Assembly: GCA_958436045.1 (NCBI GenBank)
Contig: CAUBIP010000005.1
Location: forward strand, 1-39,374
Direction of reading: 5' to 3'
Length of the DNA stretch: 39,374 nt
Origin: an uncultured Oscillospiraceae bacterium
GTDB lineage: Bacteria; Bacillota; Clostridia; Oscillospirales; Oscillospiraceae
Shown here: positions 16,636 through 24,671 of the stretch, in pieces
Layout: the number at the start of each line of letters is the position of its first letter
Numbering within the stretch: the first letter of the stretch is position 1
The notes under the pieces: generated by a model
Databases searched by the model: none
What the model saw: only the letters and a program-made list of their open reading frames with translations
What the model was told of the DNA's origin: nothing
Made by a program: the position numbers and the translations under genes

Positions 16636-18723
16636 TTAGGCAGTTTCTGTATCGGAATCAGGCGCAGCTAGGGGGAAGGCCAGCGTGACCTTGAAGAGGT
16701 CGCCATCCACCCCAAGGGTGAAGGTCCCGTGCTGCAGCTGGGTCAGGCTCTGGGCGATGGCAAGGCCCAGGCCGCTGCCCTCGCTGCTCCGGGACGCATC
16801 CGCCCGGACAAAGCGCTCCGTCAGCTGGGCAGGATCGACGGTCAGCATCTCCCGGGAGACATTTTTCAGGCACAGGGCAGCTTTCGACTCTCCCGCCGTC
16901 ACGGTCAGGTAGATGCGGGTGCCGGGCATGGCGTATTTGCAGCAGTTGCTCAGCAGATTGTCCAGGACCCGCCAGAGCAGGCGGCCGTCGGCCAGGATGC
17001 TGCATTGCTCCGGCAGCGCGGCGCACAGCTTCAGATCGCCCTGGGCCAGCCGTTGGTCGTATTCGCCGGTGGCCTGCTGCAGCAGCTCGACAAGATTCGT
17101 CGGCGCCAGATGGACAGGGATAACGCCGGAGGAGGCCTTCGAGGCTTCAATCAGATCCTCTGTCAGCTTTTTCAGTCGGGCGGATTGGCGCTGCAGAACG
17201 CCCAGATATTCCCGTGCTTCCTGGGGGGCGAGCGTCTCCAGCTGACTCATGAGATCGACATAGTTGCAGATGGAGGTCAGCGGGGTTTTCAGGTCATGGG
17301 AGACATTGGTGATGAGCTCTGTCTTCAGCCGCTCCGAGCGCATCCGCGCTTCTACGGCGGCGTTCATGCCATCACCGATGCGGTTTAGATCCTCGGCGTG
17401 GCGGCGCAGCTCCGGCAGCATACCGGTGGGGTCCATCCGGGCGTGCAGATCGCCGGCGGCCAGGGCCTGGCCTTGCTTGCGCAGCTTCCGCAGCTGCAGC
17501 GCGATGAGGAAGACAAAGGCCACCAGGGCAAGCCGCTCCAGTGCCCAGAACACAAAGGACGTACTGCCGCCGAGAACGAAGAAGCAGAATTCAATGAGCA
17601 AAATCACCAGGCAGCCGAGGGCCGTCTTCCAGATGAGCGGCAGGATCTGCGCCAGATGCTGGATACCGCGCCAGGCCAGGCGCAGCAGGCGGAAGCAGAT
17701 GGTATTGCGCCACCATTTGCCTGCCTTACACCGGACGACGACGGTCAGCAGCAGATAGAGGGCCGCGAAGAAAGCGACGATCGCAATACCGACGATGGCG
17801 AGAATGCTGACAACGCTGTTGATGCCATACCAGGGGGGATAGTAGAGCAGCTCGACCAGGCCGACCGCAAGGAAGAAGGCAGCCACAAGGACAAGATCCA
17901 GCGGGATCCTGTGCCACGGGGCAAGATAGATCTCCGGGACGCCTGCCTTATGCCCGGTGCTGTAAAGCAGGAAGCCAAGGCAAAACAGGGCGATCAGCAG
18001 CCCCAGTGCAGCAAAAACAAAGAGCCAGTAACGTAGGGGCAGTAGCATCCGCAGCAGCTTCAGGAATAGGGCCGTGTTATCTTGGGCGTGCAGGTCGGCA
18101 GCGATGCCGCCGGTCAGGTGCAGCGTGGCCTTAGTAGCTTGATAGATGGTGATGGTCGTTGTCTCCCCGTCGTATTCCCAGTGGCCGCTGTAATGACTGG
18201 TGGCGTCATAGAGATCGCCGTTTTTCCAGTAGATATAGCGTAGGCTGCCATTGTCATAGTAACCATAGCTGCCGTCGGACTGCTGCGCATCGACAGTGGG
18301 ATCAAACAGCCGCTGGCGATAGGTTACGGTATGGTCTGTCTCTACTTCAAAGTGCAGATCGGCGTCAATGGTCTGCAGGGCGTCGTGGTATTGGTAGTTT
18401 TCCAGCTTGACATTGCCGTCGGTGTCCGTCAGGGTGAAGAAGAAATTGGAGTTTTCCTTGGCCAGGCGCTTTTTATAGTAATCAATTGCTGCGGTTTCGT
18501 CTTGCAGGACGGCGGTATAGTAGCTGTGGGCGTCATTTTTCCCTGTCTCCAGCGCATCGGAGAGCGCGTTTTCTTGCGCAATTTCGCCGGTCGCATCATC
18601 GTAGCCTTGAAAAGCGCTTAGAAACAGAATCCCGATGCAGCTTGCGAGCAGCAGCAGGCAGGAGAGCAGCAAGGTCGCCGTTGCACCGCATTTGGCCCAG
18701 GTTTTTTCACGCAGTTGTTTCAT
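16636..18723 (-). CDS. Membrane sensor histidine kinase
   Basis: 695 residues from the ATG at 18723, chosen because AAGGAG lies nine bases upstream. One N-terminal transmembrane segment (about 13-37) is followed by an extracellular domain of about 180 residues. Several more transmembrane segments follow (roughly 225-430), then a HAMP-like linker. The phosphoacceptor is in NVSHDLKTPLTSI near residue 474. The ATPase domain has a DNLLSNCCKYA N-box and GSGLGLAIAQSL G-box. The multi-span membrane region between sensor and kinase is typical of large Clostridial kinases of unknown signal. The response regulator gene lies 55 bases upstream on the same strand. Confidence 0.93.
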   Translation of the reverse strand: MKQLREKTWAKCGATATLLLSCLLLLASCIGILFLSAFQGYDDATGEIAQENALSDALETGKNDAHSYYTAVLQDETAAIDYYKKRLAKENSNFFFTLTDTDGNVKLENYQYHDALQTIDADLHFEVETDHTVTYRQRLFDPTVDAQQSDGSYGYYDNGSLRYIYWKNGDLYDATSHYSGHWEYDGETTTITIYQATKATLHLTGGIAADLHAQDNTALFLKLLRMLLPLRYWLFVFAALGLLIALFCLGFLLYSTGHKAGVPEIYLAPWHRIPLDLVLVAAFFLAVGLVELLYYPPWYGINSVVSILAIVGIAIVAFFAALYLLLTVVVRCKAGKWWRNTICFRLLRLAWRGIQHLAQILPLIWKTALGCLVILLIEFCFFVLGGSTSFVFWALERLALVAFVFLIALQLRKLRKQGQALAAGDLHARMDPTGMLPELRRHAEDLNRIGDGMNAAVEARMRSERLKTELITNVSHDLKTPLTSICNYVDLMSQLETLAPQEAREYLGVLQRQSARLKKLTEDLIEASKASSGVIPVHLAPTNLVELLQQATGEYDQRLAQGDLKLCAALPEQCSILADGRLLWRVLDNLLSNCCKYAMPGTRIYLTVTAGESKAALCLKNVSREMLTVDPAQLTERFVRADASRSSEGSGLGLAIAQSLTQLQHGTFTLGVDGDLFKVTLAFPLAAPDSDTETA

Positions 18724-18778
18724 GGCTGCAGCTCCTTTCCGGCCGTTTGGCCAAGACATGCGCTGGTTAAATATGCGG

Positions 18779-19471
18779 TCATTTTTGTACCTCCATTTTG
18801 TAGCCTTGCCCCCAGATCACCTTGAGATACCGGGGCTCAGAGGGGTTGATCTCGATCTTTTCCCGCAGATGCCGGATGTGGACGGCGACAGCGCCGTCCG
18901 AGCCCAGAGGCTCTTCTTTCCAGACGGCCCGGTAAATTTCAGCAGAGGAAAACACCTTGCCCGGCGCGCGCATCAAAAACAGCAGGATGCTGTATTCAAT
19001 GGGCGTCAGCAGGACCGGCTCCCCGTCCACGGTGAGTTCCCGGGATTCGTTGTCCAGGCAGATGCCGCCGTTGATCAGCTTGCCGGGCTGAGAGGTCATG
19101 CCGCCCAGGGCGGTATAGCGCCGCAGGTGGGAGCGGACCCGGGCCTGGACCTCCAGGGGGCTGAAGGGCTTTGTGATATAGTCGTCCGCGCCGACGTTCA
19201 GGCCAAGGACCTTGTCGGCATCCTCACTTTTGGCAGTGAGCATGATGACGGGGACATTACTGCGCTGCCGCAGCTGGGCGGTGGCGGAGACGCCGTCAAG
19301 CTGCGGCATCATCAGGTCCATCAGGACCAGGTGGATGGTCTCCCGGGCCAGAAGCGCCAGCGCTTCCGCGCCGTCGGCTGCTTCAAAGATGCCGTAGCCC
19401 TCCGGCGCCAGATACAGCCGCAGCGCGGCGCGGATATCGGCGTCGTCATCACAGATCAGGATATTATACAT
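18779..19471 (-). CDS. OmpR/VanR-type response regulator
   Basis: 230 residues. The receiver domain has the acidic cluster CDDDAD at 7-12, the phosphorylated Asp52 (LVLMDLMMP) and the lysine of DDYITKPF near 104. The C-terminal winged helix (IEYSILLFLMRAPG to RYLKVIWGQGYKM) binds DNA. Start ATG at 19471 has GGAGGTG six bases upstream; the GTG at 19480 overlaps that site. The gene precedes the kinase in the same operon, and an inverted repeat at 19495-19532 lies just upstream. Confidence 0.94.
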   Translation of the reverse strand: MYNILICDDDADIRAALRLYLAPEGYGIFEAADGAEALALLARETIHLVLMDLMMPQLDGVSATAQLRQRSNVPVIMLTAKSEDADKVLGLNVGADDYITKPFSPLEVQARVRSHLRRYTALGGMTSQPGKLINGGICLDNESRELTVDGEPVLLTPIEYSILLFLMRAPGKVFSSAEIYRAVWKEEPLGSDGAVAVHIRHLREKIEINPSEPRYLKVIWGQGYKMEVQK

Positions 19472-19494
19472 GGTGTACACCTCCGGAAAATGAG

Positions 19495-19532
19495 AACCGT
19501 TTCTCTGCTGTTAGTGTAACAGAAAAACGGTT
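19495..19532. repeat. Inverted repeat upstream of the response regulator
   Basis: Arms AACCGTTTCTCTG (19495-19507) and CAGAAAAACGGTT (19520-19532) match at 12 of 13 positions. It may be an operator of the two-component system or a leader hairpin; no strong terminator tail is present. Confidence 0.45.
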
Positions 19533-19564
19533 TAAGAGAAAAGTAGCGAAGTATTTAAGATTTC

Positions 19565-20023
19565 TTAAGCATCGGGAAATTGCGCCAAAAGCCAGCGAAT
19601 CTGCGTCTCATCGCAGACAAGCAGGCTGCTTTCCCGCAGCAGCTGGGCGGCTACGCCCCAGCCGGGGACGAGATGCCGGGAGAAGCTGCCGTCATAAATC
19701 TGGCCGCTGCCGCAGGCCGGGCTTTTCGCCTTCAAAATGGCGGCGCGGCAGGAAAACTGCCGGGCCAGCTGCAGGACCTGCTGGGCGCCCCGGGCATAGG
19801 CATCCGTAACGTCCAGGCCGCTTGCCGTTACGACGCGGCTGCCGCGGCGCTCAGCTGGCGGGCGCGGCGTTGCCAGGCCGCCCAGCTGCTCCGGGCAGAT
19901 GGGGATCAGATCAAACCGTGCCTGCAAAAGCGCCAGCTCCGCCAGCGGCGGCTTGCACTGGCCGTCATACCGGCACTGCGCGCCCAGCAGGCAGAGACTG
20001 ATCAAGACCCGCGGCTTGTCCAT
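19565..20023 (-). CDS. DUF523 domain protein
   Basis: 152 residues covering the whole DUF523 domain: ISLCLLGAQCRYDG at the N terminus, ICPEQLGGLATPRPPAE near 43-60 and ILKAKSPACGSGQIYDG near 100. Conserved cysteines (Cys11, Cys17, Cys43 and the PACGSG cysteine) suggest metal or redox chemistry; no function is established. It lies 93 bases upstream of the response regulator on the same strand and could be its first co-transcribed gene. Confidence 0.87.
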   Translation of the reverse strand: MDKPRVLISLCLLGAQCRYDGQCKPPLAELALLQARFDLIPICPEQLGGLATPRPPAERRGSRVVTASGLDVTDAYARGAQQVLQLARQFSCRAAILKAKSPACGSGQIYDGSFSRHLVPGWGVAAQLLRESSLLVCDETQIRWLLAQFPDA

Positions 20024-20052
20024 ATCGCGCCCCCCTTTTTACCGTTTTTTTC

Positions 20053-20081
20053 ATTATACGCCAGATGCGGCGAAAAAACAA
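20053..20081 (-). promoter_or_regulatory. Promoter of the DUF523 gene
   Basis: Minus strand TTGTTT (20081-20076), 17-base spacer, perfect TATAAT (20058-20053); start near 20046. Confidence 0.7.
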
Positions 20082-20089
20082 TTCCCCCG

Positions 20090-20118
20090 TTCCATTTACA
20101 GGGCGCGTGTGGTATAAT
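20090..20118 (+). promoter_or_regulatory. Promoter of rarA-DUF951
   Basis: Perfect TATAAT at 20113-20118 with extended -10 TGG; the -35 is weak (TTCCAT at 20090-20095, 17-base spacer). It is divergent from the DUF523 promoter. Confidence 0.6.
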
Positions 20119-20170
20119 ACGCCATAGGTGCGGGGCAAATGTACAAAATCGACCCGAGGAGGTGGCACGG

Positions 20171-21439
20171 ATGTATCAGCCCTTGGCCGACGAGCTGCGG
20201 CCGAAAACACTAGACGAGGTATACGGGCAGGAGGAGATCCTAGGGCCGGGCAAGCTGCTGCGGCGGCTGATCGAATCCGGCCATGTGCCGAATCTGATCT
20301 TCTACGGCCCCTCCGGGACGGGGAAGACGACGGTGGCCAATATCATCGCCGAGCGCACGAAGCGCAAGCTCTATAAGCTCAACGCGACAACGGCATCCAC
20401 AGCGGATATCAAGGAGATTGTCGCCCAATTGGATACGTTTCTGGCGCCGGACGGGGTGCTGCTGTATCTGGACGAGATCCAGTCCTTTAACAAAAAGCAG
20501 CAGCAGACGCTCTTGGAGCATATCGAGAGCGGAAAGATCACCCTCATCGCTTCGACGACGGAGAACCCGTATTTTTATGTCTTCAATGCGATCTTGAGCC
20601 GGTCGACGGTCTTTGAGTTTAAACCCATCGGGCCGGAGGCGGCGCAGCAGGCAGTCCGGCGGGCCATCGACTATATGGCGGAAAAGAGCGGCCTTGCCGT
20701 CACGTGTGAGCCGGAGGCGGTGGAGCATATCGCCCTGGCTTGCGGCGGCGACCTGCGCAAGGCGCTCAATGCGGTGGAGGTCCTATTCGCGGCGGCGGAC
20801 CCCGCGGCAGATACCTTGACGGTGACGCTGCAGGATGCTGCCGCTGTGACCCAGCGCTCTGCCATGCGCTACGATCGGGACGGCGACAGCCATTATGATA
20901 TCCTCTCCGCGTTCCAGAAGTCGATCCGCGGCTCGGACCCGGACGCGGCGGTGCATTATCTGGCGCGGCTTTTGGAGGGGGGCGACCTGCTTTCCCCCAT
21001 TCGGCGGATGCTGGTGACAGCCAGCGAGGACATCGGCCTTGCCTATCCCCAGGCCATCGCCATCGTCAAGGCGTGCTGCGATGCCGCCCTACAGCTGGGG
21101 CTGCCGGAGGCCCGGATCCCGCTGAGCGAGGCGGTGATCTTCCTGGCGACCGCGCCGAAGTCCAATTCGGCCATCTGCGCCATTGACGCCGCCCTGGGGG
21201 ACCTGCGCCACGGCAAGGGCGGCGAGATCCCTGCGCATCTGCAGGACAGCCACTATACCGGCGCCAAGAAAATGGGGCGGGGGCTGACGTACCAGTACCC
21301 CCATCAGCACCCGAATCACTACGTGGCGCAGCAGTATCTGCCCGATGCCCTCCAAGGCAGGCAATATTATCACTATGGGCCGAACAAGGTAGAGCAGGCC
21401 TGCAAACGATACTGGGACGAGGTCAAGAAGGAGAAGTGA
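20171..21439 (+). CDS. rarA: Replication-associated recombination protein A (RarA/MgsA)
   Basis: 422-residue AAA+ clamp-loader-like ATPase acting at stalled forks. It starts MYQPLADELRPKTLDEVYGQ, has Walker A GPSGTGKTT near 47-55, Walker B LLYLDEIQSF near 97 and the sensor segment IASTTENPYF. The C-terminal tetramerisation region contains LVTASEDIGLA and ends with the family motif YQYPHQHPNHYVAQQYLP. GAGGAGG lies upstream of the ATG at 20171. The frame is open much further upstream, but that part is opposite the DUF523 gene. The DUF951 gene follows one base after the stop. Confidence 0.96.
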   Translation: MYQPLADELRPKTLDEVYGQEEILGPGKLLRRLIESGHVPNLIFYGPSGTGKTTVANIIAERTKRKLYKLNATTASTADIKEIVAQLDTFLAPDGVLLYLDEIQSFNKKQQQTLLEHIESGKITLIASTTENPYFYVFNAILSRSTVFEFKPIGPEAAQQAVRRAIDYMAEKSGLAVTCEPEAVEHIALACGGDLRKALNAVEVLFAAADPAADTLTVTLQDAAAVTQRSAMRYDRDGDSHYDILSAFQKSIRGSDPDAAVHYLARLLEGGDLLSPIRRMLVTASEDIGLAYPQAIAIVKACCDAALQLGLPEARIPLSEAVIFLATAPKSNSAICAIDAALGDLRHGKGGEIPAHLQDSHYTGAKKMGRGLTYQYPHQHPNHYVAQQYLPDALQGRQYYHYGPNKVEQACKRYWDEVKKEK

Positions 21440-21440
21440 G

Positions 21441-21662
21441 ATGGATATTCGCGTCAACGATGTTCTGCTGATGAAAAAGGCGCATCCATGCGGCGAAAAG
21501 CGCTGGAAGGTGCTGCGCACGGGGATGGACTTCCGCCTGCGCTGTCTGGGCTGCGGGCATGAGGTCATGCTGCCCCGGAGCAAGGCGGAGAAAAATATCC
21601 GCCAGGTGGAGCGGGAGAATCCTTCGACGCCGCCTGCGGCGGACCGCCCAAAGGAGCGGTAA
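21441..21662 (+). CDS. DUF951 domain protein
   Basis: 73 residues, covering the small DUF951 domain: VNDVLLMKKAHPCGEKRWKVLRTG then FRLRCLGCGHEVMLPRSKAEK (motifs split here as seen). It has a Cys-x2-Cys pair near 37-40 and a single Cys near 17, suggesting a small metal-binding fold. Function unknown, but the gene is well conserved in Firmicutes. GAAGG precedes the ATG, which lies one base after the rarA stop. Confidence 0.9.
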   Translation: MDIRVNDVLLMKKAHPCGEKRWKVLRTGMDFRLRCLGCGHEVMLPRSKAEKNIRQVERENPSTPPAADRPKER

Positions 21663-21739
21663 TATTTTGGCGGGTTTGTCCCGCTTGGATAGGACAACGA
21701 AACAATCTCTGCTTTTTTAAAAAAATTGGATGGAATCTG

Positions 21740-21783
21740 TTCGACAGATTTTGTCCTTTTTTTTACGTTTTTTTTTATATACT
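21740..21783 (+). promoter_or_regulatory. Spo0A-type spoIIG promoter
   Basis: TTCGACA (21740-21746) is the exact reverse complement of the Spo0A box core TGTCGAA. It lies just upstream of a -35-like TTGTCC (21751-21756), a 21-base spacer and TATACT (21778-21783). The B. subtilis spoIIG promoter is known for the same arrangement: an overlong spacer and Spo0A boxes next to the -35. Spo0A control is therefore a strong inference. Confidence 0.7.
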
Positions 21784-21812
21784 GATGGCAACCGAGAGCG
21801 GGAGGGATGCCA

Positions 21813-22646
21813 TTGCGCGTCTATGTGGACCTGGCTTTTGCCGTCAATGCAGTGATCGACTATTTGCTGCTGGTGTGCAGCGCCAGGCTGTCCGGCGCGG
21901 CCATCCGGCGGGGGCGGCTGCTTTTGGCAGCGGCGCTGGGGGGCGGCTTTGCCGCCGGGTCGTTTTTCTGGGCCTTTCTGCAGTATTGGCCGGTGGGACT
22001 TGCTGTGGCGGCCGGGATGATCCTGGTGGCCTTCGGCGCGCGGCGGAGCAGCCTGCGGCAGGGGGTGCTGTTTGCGCTGGTGAGCCTGGCTCTGGCGGGG
22101 CTGGTGCTGCTGGTGGCAGCGGTATTTGACTGGGGGCTGGTGCTGCTGCACGGCGCGGTCTATTACCCGGTTTGCTGGCAGGCGCTGCTGCTGGTGGCGG
22201 CCCTGGGGTATCTGATCACGAGCCTAGTGCTGCGGCGCTGCGCGATGCACGGTGGCGGCGAGATCGAACAGGCCCGGATCGAGACAGGTACGGCGCATCT
22301 GACGCTCCCCGTCCTGCGGGACACCGGCAACACGCTGCGTGACCCGATGACGAACGCGCCGGTGCTGATTGTCGAGTGGCAGGCGGCAGCGCCGCTGCTG
22401 CCCGCCCGGGCCACCCGGCCGGATGACCCGGTGGCGGCGTTCACTGCCCTGACCCAGCTGGCGCCGCAGCTGCACTGGCGGCTGCTGCCCTACCGCGCCG
22501 TGGGCGTCAAGGGGGTGCTGCTGGCCTTCCAGGCAAAGCAGGTCACGCTGGCTGGAAGGGTGATCCCCCGGATGACAGTCGCGCTCTCTCCCACGCCGGT
22601 CTCAGATGGCGGCGGGTATTCCGGACTTTTAGGAGGCGTTGTATGA
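21813..22646 (+). CDS. spoIIGA: Sigma-E processing peptidase SpoIIGA
   Basis: 277 residues from a TTG start. Five transmembrane segments fill residues 1-140. The cytosolic domain is an aspartic protease with the active site in RDTGNTLRDP near residue 170. It cleaves pro-sigma-E in the mother cell after asymmetric division. The TTG at 21813 lies six bases after GGGAGGG and gives an N terminus matching SpoIIGA (LRVYVDLAFAVN), whereas the ATG at 21807 touches the ribosome site. The gene overlaps sigE by four bases, as in other spore formers. Confidence 0.93.
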   Translation: MRVYVDLAFAVNAVIDYLLLVCSARLSGAAIRRGRLLLAAALGGGFAAGSFFWAFLQYWPVGLAVAAGMILVAFGARRSSLRQGVLFALVSLALAGLVLLVAAVFDWGLVLLHGAVYYPVCWQALLLVAALGYLITSLVLRRCAMHGGGEIEQARIETGTAHLTLPVLRDTGNTLRDPMTNAPVLIVEWQAAAPLLPARATRPDDPVAAFTALTQLAPQLHWRLLPYRAVGVKGVLLAFQAKQVTLAGRVIPRMTVALSPTPVSDGGGYSGLLGGVV

Positions 22647-23350
22647 ATCAGAAGCTACATATTATTTTTGTCCGCCTGGGGCTGCTGCAGCCGGCAAAGG
22701 TCATGTATGTCGGTGGCAGCGATGTCCTGCCGCCGCCGCTGCCGGGGCCGCAGGAGCAGCAGCTGCTTTTGCGCTTGGCCCAGGGCGATCACACGGCGCG
22801 CCAGTGTCTGATCGAGCACAATCTGCGCCTGGTCGTCTATATCGCACGGCGTTTTGAAAACACCGGCGTCAATCTGGAGGATCTCGTCTCCATCGGGACC
22901 ATCGGGCTCATCAAAGCCGTCGGGACGTTCCGAGCGGATAAAAAGATCAAGTTGGCAACCTACGCCTCCCGCTGCATTGAAAACGAGATCCTGATGTATA
23001 TCCGCAAGCTGACGGCCCAGAAGTCGGAGATCTCCCTGGATGAGCCGATCAATACCGACTGGGATGGCAATGAGCTGCTGCTGAGCGATATCCTCGGCAC
23101 CGACGGCGATACCGTCATGCGCCCCATGGAGGAGAGCGTGGAGCGGCAGCTGCTGCGGGAAGCGCTGCTGCGGCTTCCGCAGCGGGAGCGAGATATCATG
23201 GTCCTGCGTTACGGCTTGGGCGGCCGCCAGGAGAAGACCCAGAAGGAGGTGGCCGATCTGCTGGGCATCTCCCAATCGTATATCTCCCGGCTGGAAAAGC
23301 GGATCATGCTGCGGCTGCGCCGCGAGATCTCCCGGCAGTTCAGCGCATAG
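22643..23350 (+). CDS. sigE: Sporulation sigma factor SigE (pro-form)
   Basis: 235 residues. The N-terminal pro-sequence ends in MYVGGSDVLPPPL, matching the YIGG cleavage region of pro-sigma-E. Region 2 contains NLRLVVYIARRFENTG and KLATYASRCIENEILMYIR (split by wobble, seen intact). Region 4 contains the helix-turn-helix TQKEVADLLGISQSYISRLEK. It directs early mother-cell transcription. AGGAGG lies upstream of the ATG, which overlaps the spoIIGA stop as ATGA. The T-rich stretch around 23356-23385 may end transcription. Confidence 0.97.
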   Translation: MNQKLHIIFVRLGLLQPAKVMYVGGSDVLPPPLPGPQEQQLLLRLAQGDHTARQCLIEHNLRLVVYIARRFENTGVNLEDLVSIGTIGLIKAVGTFRADKKIKLATYASRCIENEILMYIRKLTAQKSEISLDEPINTDWDGNELLLSDILGTDGDTVMRPMEESVERQLLREALLRLPQRERDIMVLRYGLGGRQEKTQKEVADLLGISQSYISRLEKRIMLRLRREISRQFSA

Positions 23351-23404
23351 CTAAAAGTTTTTTCGGCGCCAAAAAAGTTTTTTTATTTTTCCGGGCGCGG
23401 CAGA

Positions 23405-23433
23405 TTGCAAATGCCGCTGCCTTGTGCTAAAAT
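23405..23433 (+). promoter_or_regulatory. Promoter of rex
   Basis: TTGCAA (23405-23410), 17-base spacer, TAAAAT (23428-23433) with extended -10 TGc. I see no canonical Rex operator (TTGTGAA-N4-TTCACAA) here. Confidence 0.65.
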
Positions 23434-23476
23434 AAAATAGAACACACAAAACGACCGCAGGAGGGGTGTGAAAGAA

Positions 23477-24115
23477 TTGGCGCAAAAAGAAATTTCAAAA
23501 TCGGTCATGTACCGGCTGCCGCGTTATCTCATGTATCTCAAGGCGATGCCGGAGGACTCCCCGGCCAATATTTCTGCGACGATGTTAGCCAATGCGCTAA
23601 ATATGGGCGAGGTGCAGGTGCGAAAGGACCTGGCGCTGGTCTCCGACGGCGGGCGGCCCAAGGTCGGCTACAACCGCAAAGCGCTGATTGACGATATCGA
23701 GCAGTTTTTTGGCTATGATTATACCAATACGGCGGTGATCGTCGGCAGCGGCAAGCTGGGCAAGGCGCTGCTGGACTATGTCGGCTTTGCGGAATACGGC
23801 CTGAACGTTGCGGCGGCCTTCGATGTGGATGAGAGCATCGTGGGGACACTGGAGAGCGGCAAGCCGATCCTGCATATTTCTCAGCTGGAGCAGTTTTGCC
23901 GGGATAACAAGGTCCTGATCGGCATCATCACAGTCCCCGCAGCCCATGCGCAGGAGGTCTGCGATCTTTTGGTGAACAATGGGATTAAGGCCATCTGGAG
24001 CTTTGCTCCCACGCATATTGACGCCCCGGCGGATATCCTCGTGCAGTACGAAAATATGGCAACATCGCTGGCGGTGCTCTCAAAGCACCTGTCTGCGCAA
24101 ATTAACGGGTATTAA
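23477..24115 (+). CDS. rex: Redox-sensing transcriptional repressor Rex
   Basis: About 212 residues. An N-terminal winged helix (RLPRYLMYLKAM to VQVRKDLALVSDGGRP) binds DNA. A Rossmann domain with VIVGSGKLGKALL near 87 binds NAD(H), and the C terminus swaps with the dimer partner. Rex represses fermentation and respiration genes when NAD+ is high. The start is either TTG at 23477, which lies 10-12 bases after AGGAGGGG, or GTG at 23468, which is almost inside that site; I prefer the TTG. A terminator follows at 24127. Confidence 0.94.
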   Translation: MAQKEISKSVMYRLPRYLMYLKAMPEDSPANISATMLANALNMGEVQVRKDLALVSDGGRPKVGYNRKALIDDIEQFFGYDYTNTAVIVGSGKLGKALLDYVGFAEYGLNVAAAFDVDESIVGTLESGKPILHISQLEQFCRDNKVLIGIITVPAAHAQEVCDLLVNNGIKAIWSFAPTHIDAPADILVQYENMATSLAVLSKHLSAQINGY

Positions 24116-24126
24116 ATGATAGAGAA

Positions 24127-24167
24127 GCCAGGTTCGCAGTGAGAAGATGCTGCGGACCTGGCCTTTT
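24127..24167 (+). terminator. Terminator of rex
   Basis: Arms 24127-24138 and 24151-24162 pair with one mismatch, followed by CTTTTC. Confidence 0.8.
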
Positions 24168-24217
24168 CGATGGAATGGAAAAATTTGCTGTCGGCAGGCT
24201 TTTTTTTCAAAAAAGGA

Positions 24218-24246
24218 TTGACTTTTTTCTATGATTTGGGTAAAAT
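24218..24246 (+). promoter_or_regulatory. Promoter of the DUF2325 gene
   Basis: TTGACT (24218-24223), 17-base spacer, TAAAAT (24241-24246). The predicted start near 24253 falls at the edge of the dyad at 24255-24274. Confidence 0.75.
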
Positions 24247-24254
24247 AGGAACAA

Positions 24255-24274
24255 CAGTTACCATACGCTAACTG
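24255..24274. promoter_or_regulatory. Operator-like dyad 1 (CAGTTA...TAACTG)
   Basis: A 20-base dyad with six-base outer arms (24255-24260 and 24269-24274), placed directly after the predicted transcription start, where a bound repressor would block it. The GTTA/TAAC arms recall the half sites of DtxR/IdeR-type metal repressors, but the match is partial. Confidence 0.45.
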
Positions 24275-24351
24275 AATTTGATGATTCCCGTTGCCCAAGG
24301 AAGCGGCAGCGGCCTCCGGCGCGCGAGAGCGCGCAAATACTTGCACTGTTA

Positions 24352-24367
24352 GTTAGCGAAGGCTAAC
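24352..24367. promoter_or_regulatory. Operator-like dyad 2 (GTTAGC gaag GCTAAC)
   Basis: Perfect six-base arms (24352-24357 and 24362-24367) about ten bases before the ribosome site of the DUF2325 gene. It shares the GTTA(G)C/GCTAAC half site with dyad 1. A further GC-rich hairpin (gcgcgc, loop gaga, gcgcgc) lies between them near 24320-24335. Confidence 0.45.
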
Positions 24368-24386
24368 CAAAGAAAGGAGATTTCGC

Positions 24387-24671
24387 ATGAGCGTTGTGAT
24401 TTTAGGCGGAAATGAATGTATGGAGCGGCAGTACAAGGACCTGTGCCGGGACTATAAGTGCCGGGTCAAGGTCTTTATCAAGCCGGTGGGCAATTTAAAG
24501 AACAAGATGGGCCAGCCGGACCTGATGATCTTCTTCACCAGTACGATGTCCCACAAAATGCTGCGCAGCGCGCTGCGGGAGACAAAGGGTCTGCCGACGG
24601 TCATCGCCCGGTCCCACTCCAGCTCGATGGCGGCGCTACGCAACATCCTCGATACCCACGCAGCCAGCTAA
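24387..24671 (+). CDS. DUF2325 domain protein
   Basis: 94 residues, the whole DUF2325 domain: MSVVILGGNECMERQYKDLC at the start, then DLMIFFTSTMSHKML and IARSHSSSMAALRNIL. The fold resembles a small Rossmann-like domain, and a conserved Cys/His/Ser set suggests metal or nucleotide sensing, but no role is settled. AAAGGAG precedes the ATG. The long leader with two dyads indicates regulation, possibly by a metal-responsive repressor. The stop overlaps the end of the convergent glycosylase gene by four bases. Confidence 0.88.
   Translation: MSVVILGGNECMERQYKDLCRDYKCRVKVFIKPVGNLKNKMGQPDLMIFFTSTMSHKMLRSALRETKGLPTVIARSHSSSMAALRNILDTHAAS

Noticed and set aside
19580..20170. N-terminal extension of RarA by 197 codons
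   Set aside because: The extension is antisense to the DUF523 gene and precedes the rarA promoter and ribosome site; RarA starts at 20171.
23405..23470. Rex autoregulatory operator
   Set aside because: TTGTG and CACAA occur near the -10 but are too far apart for the Rex consensus.
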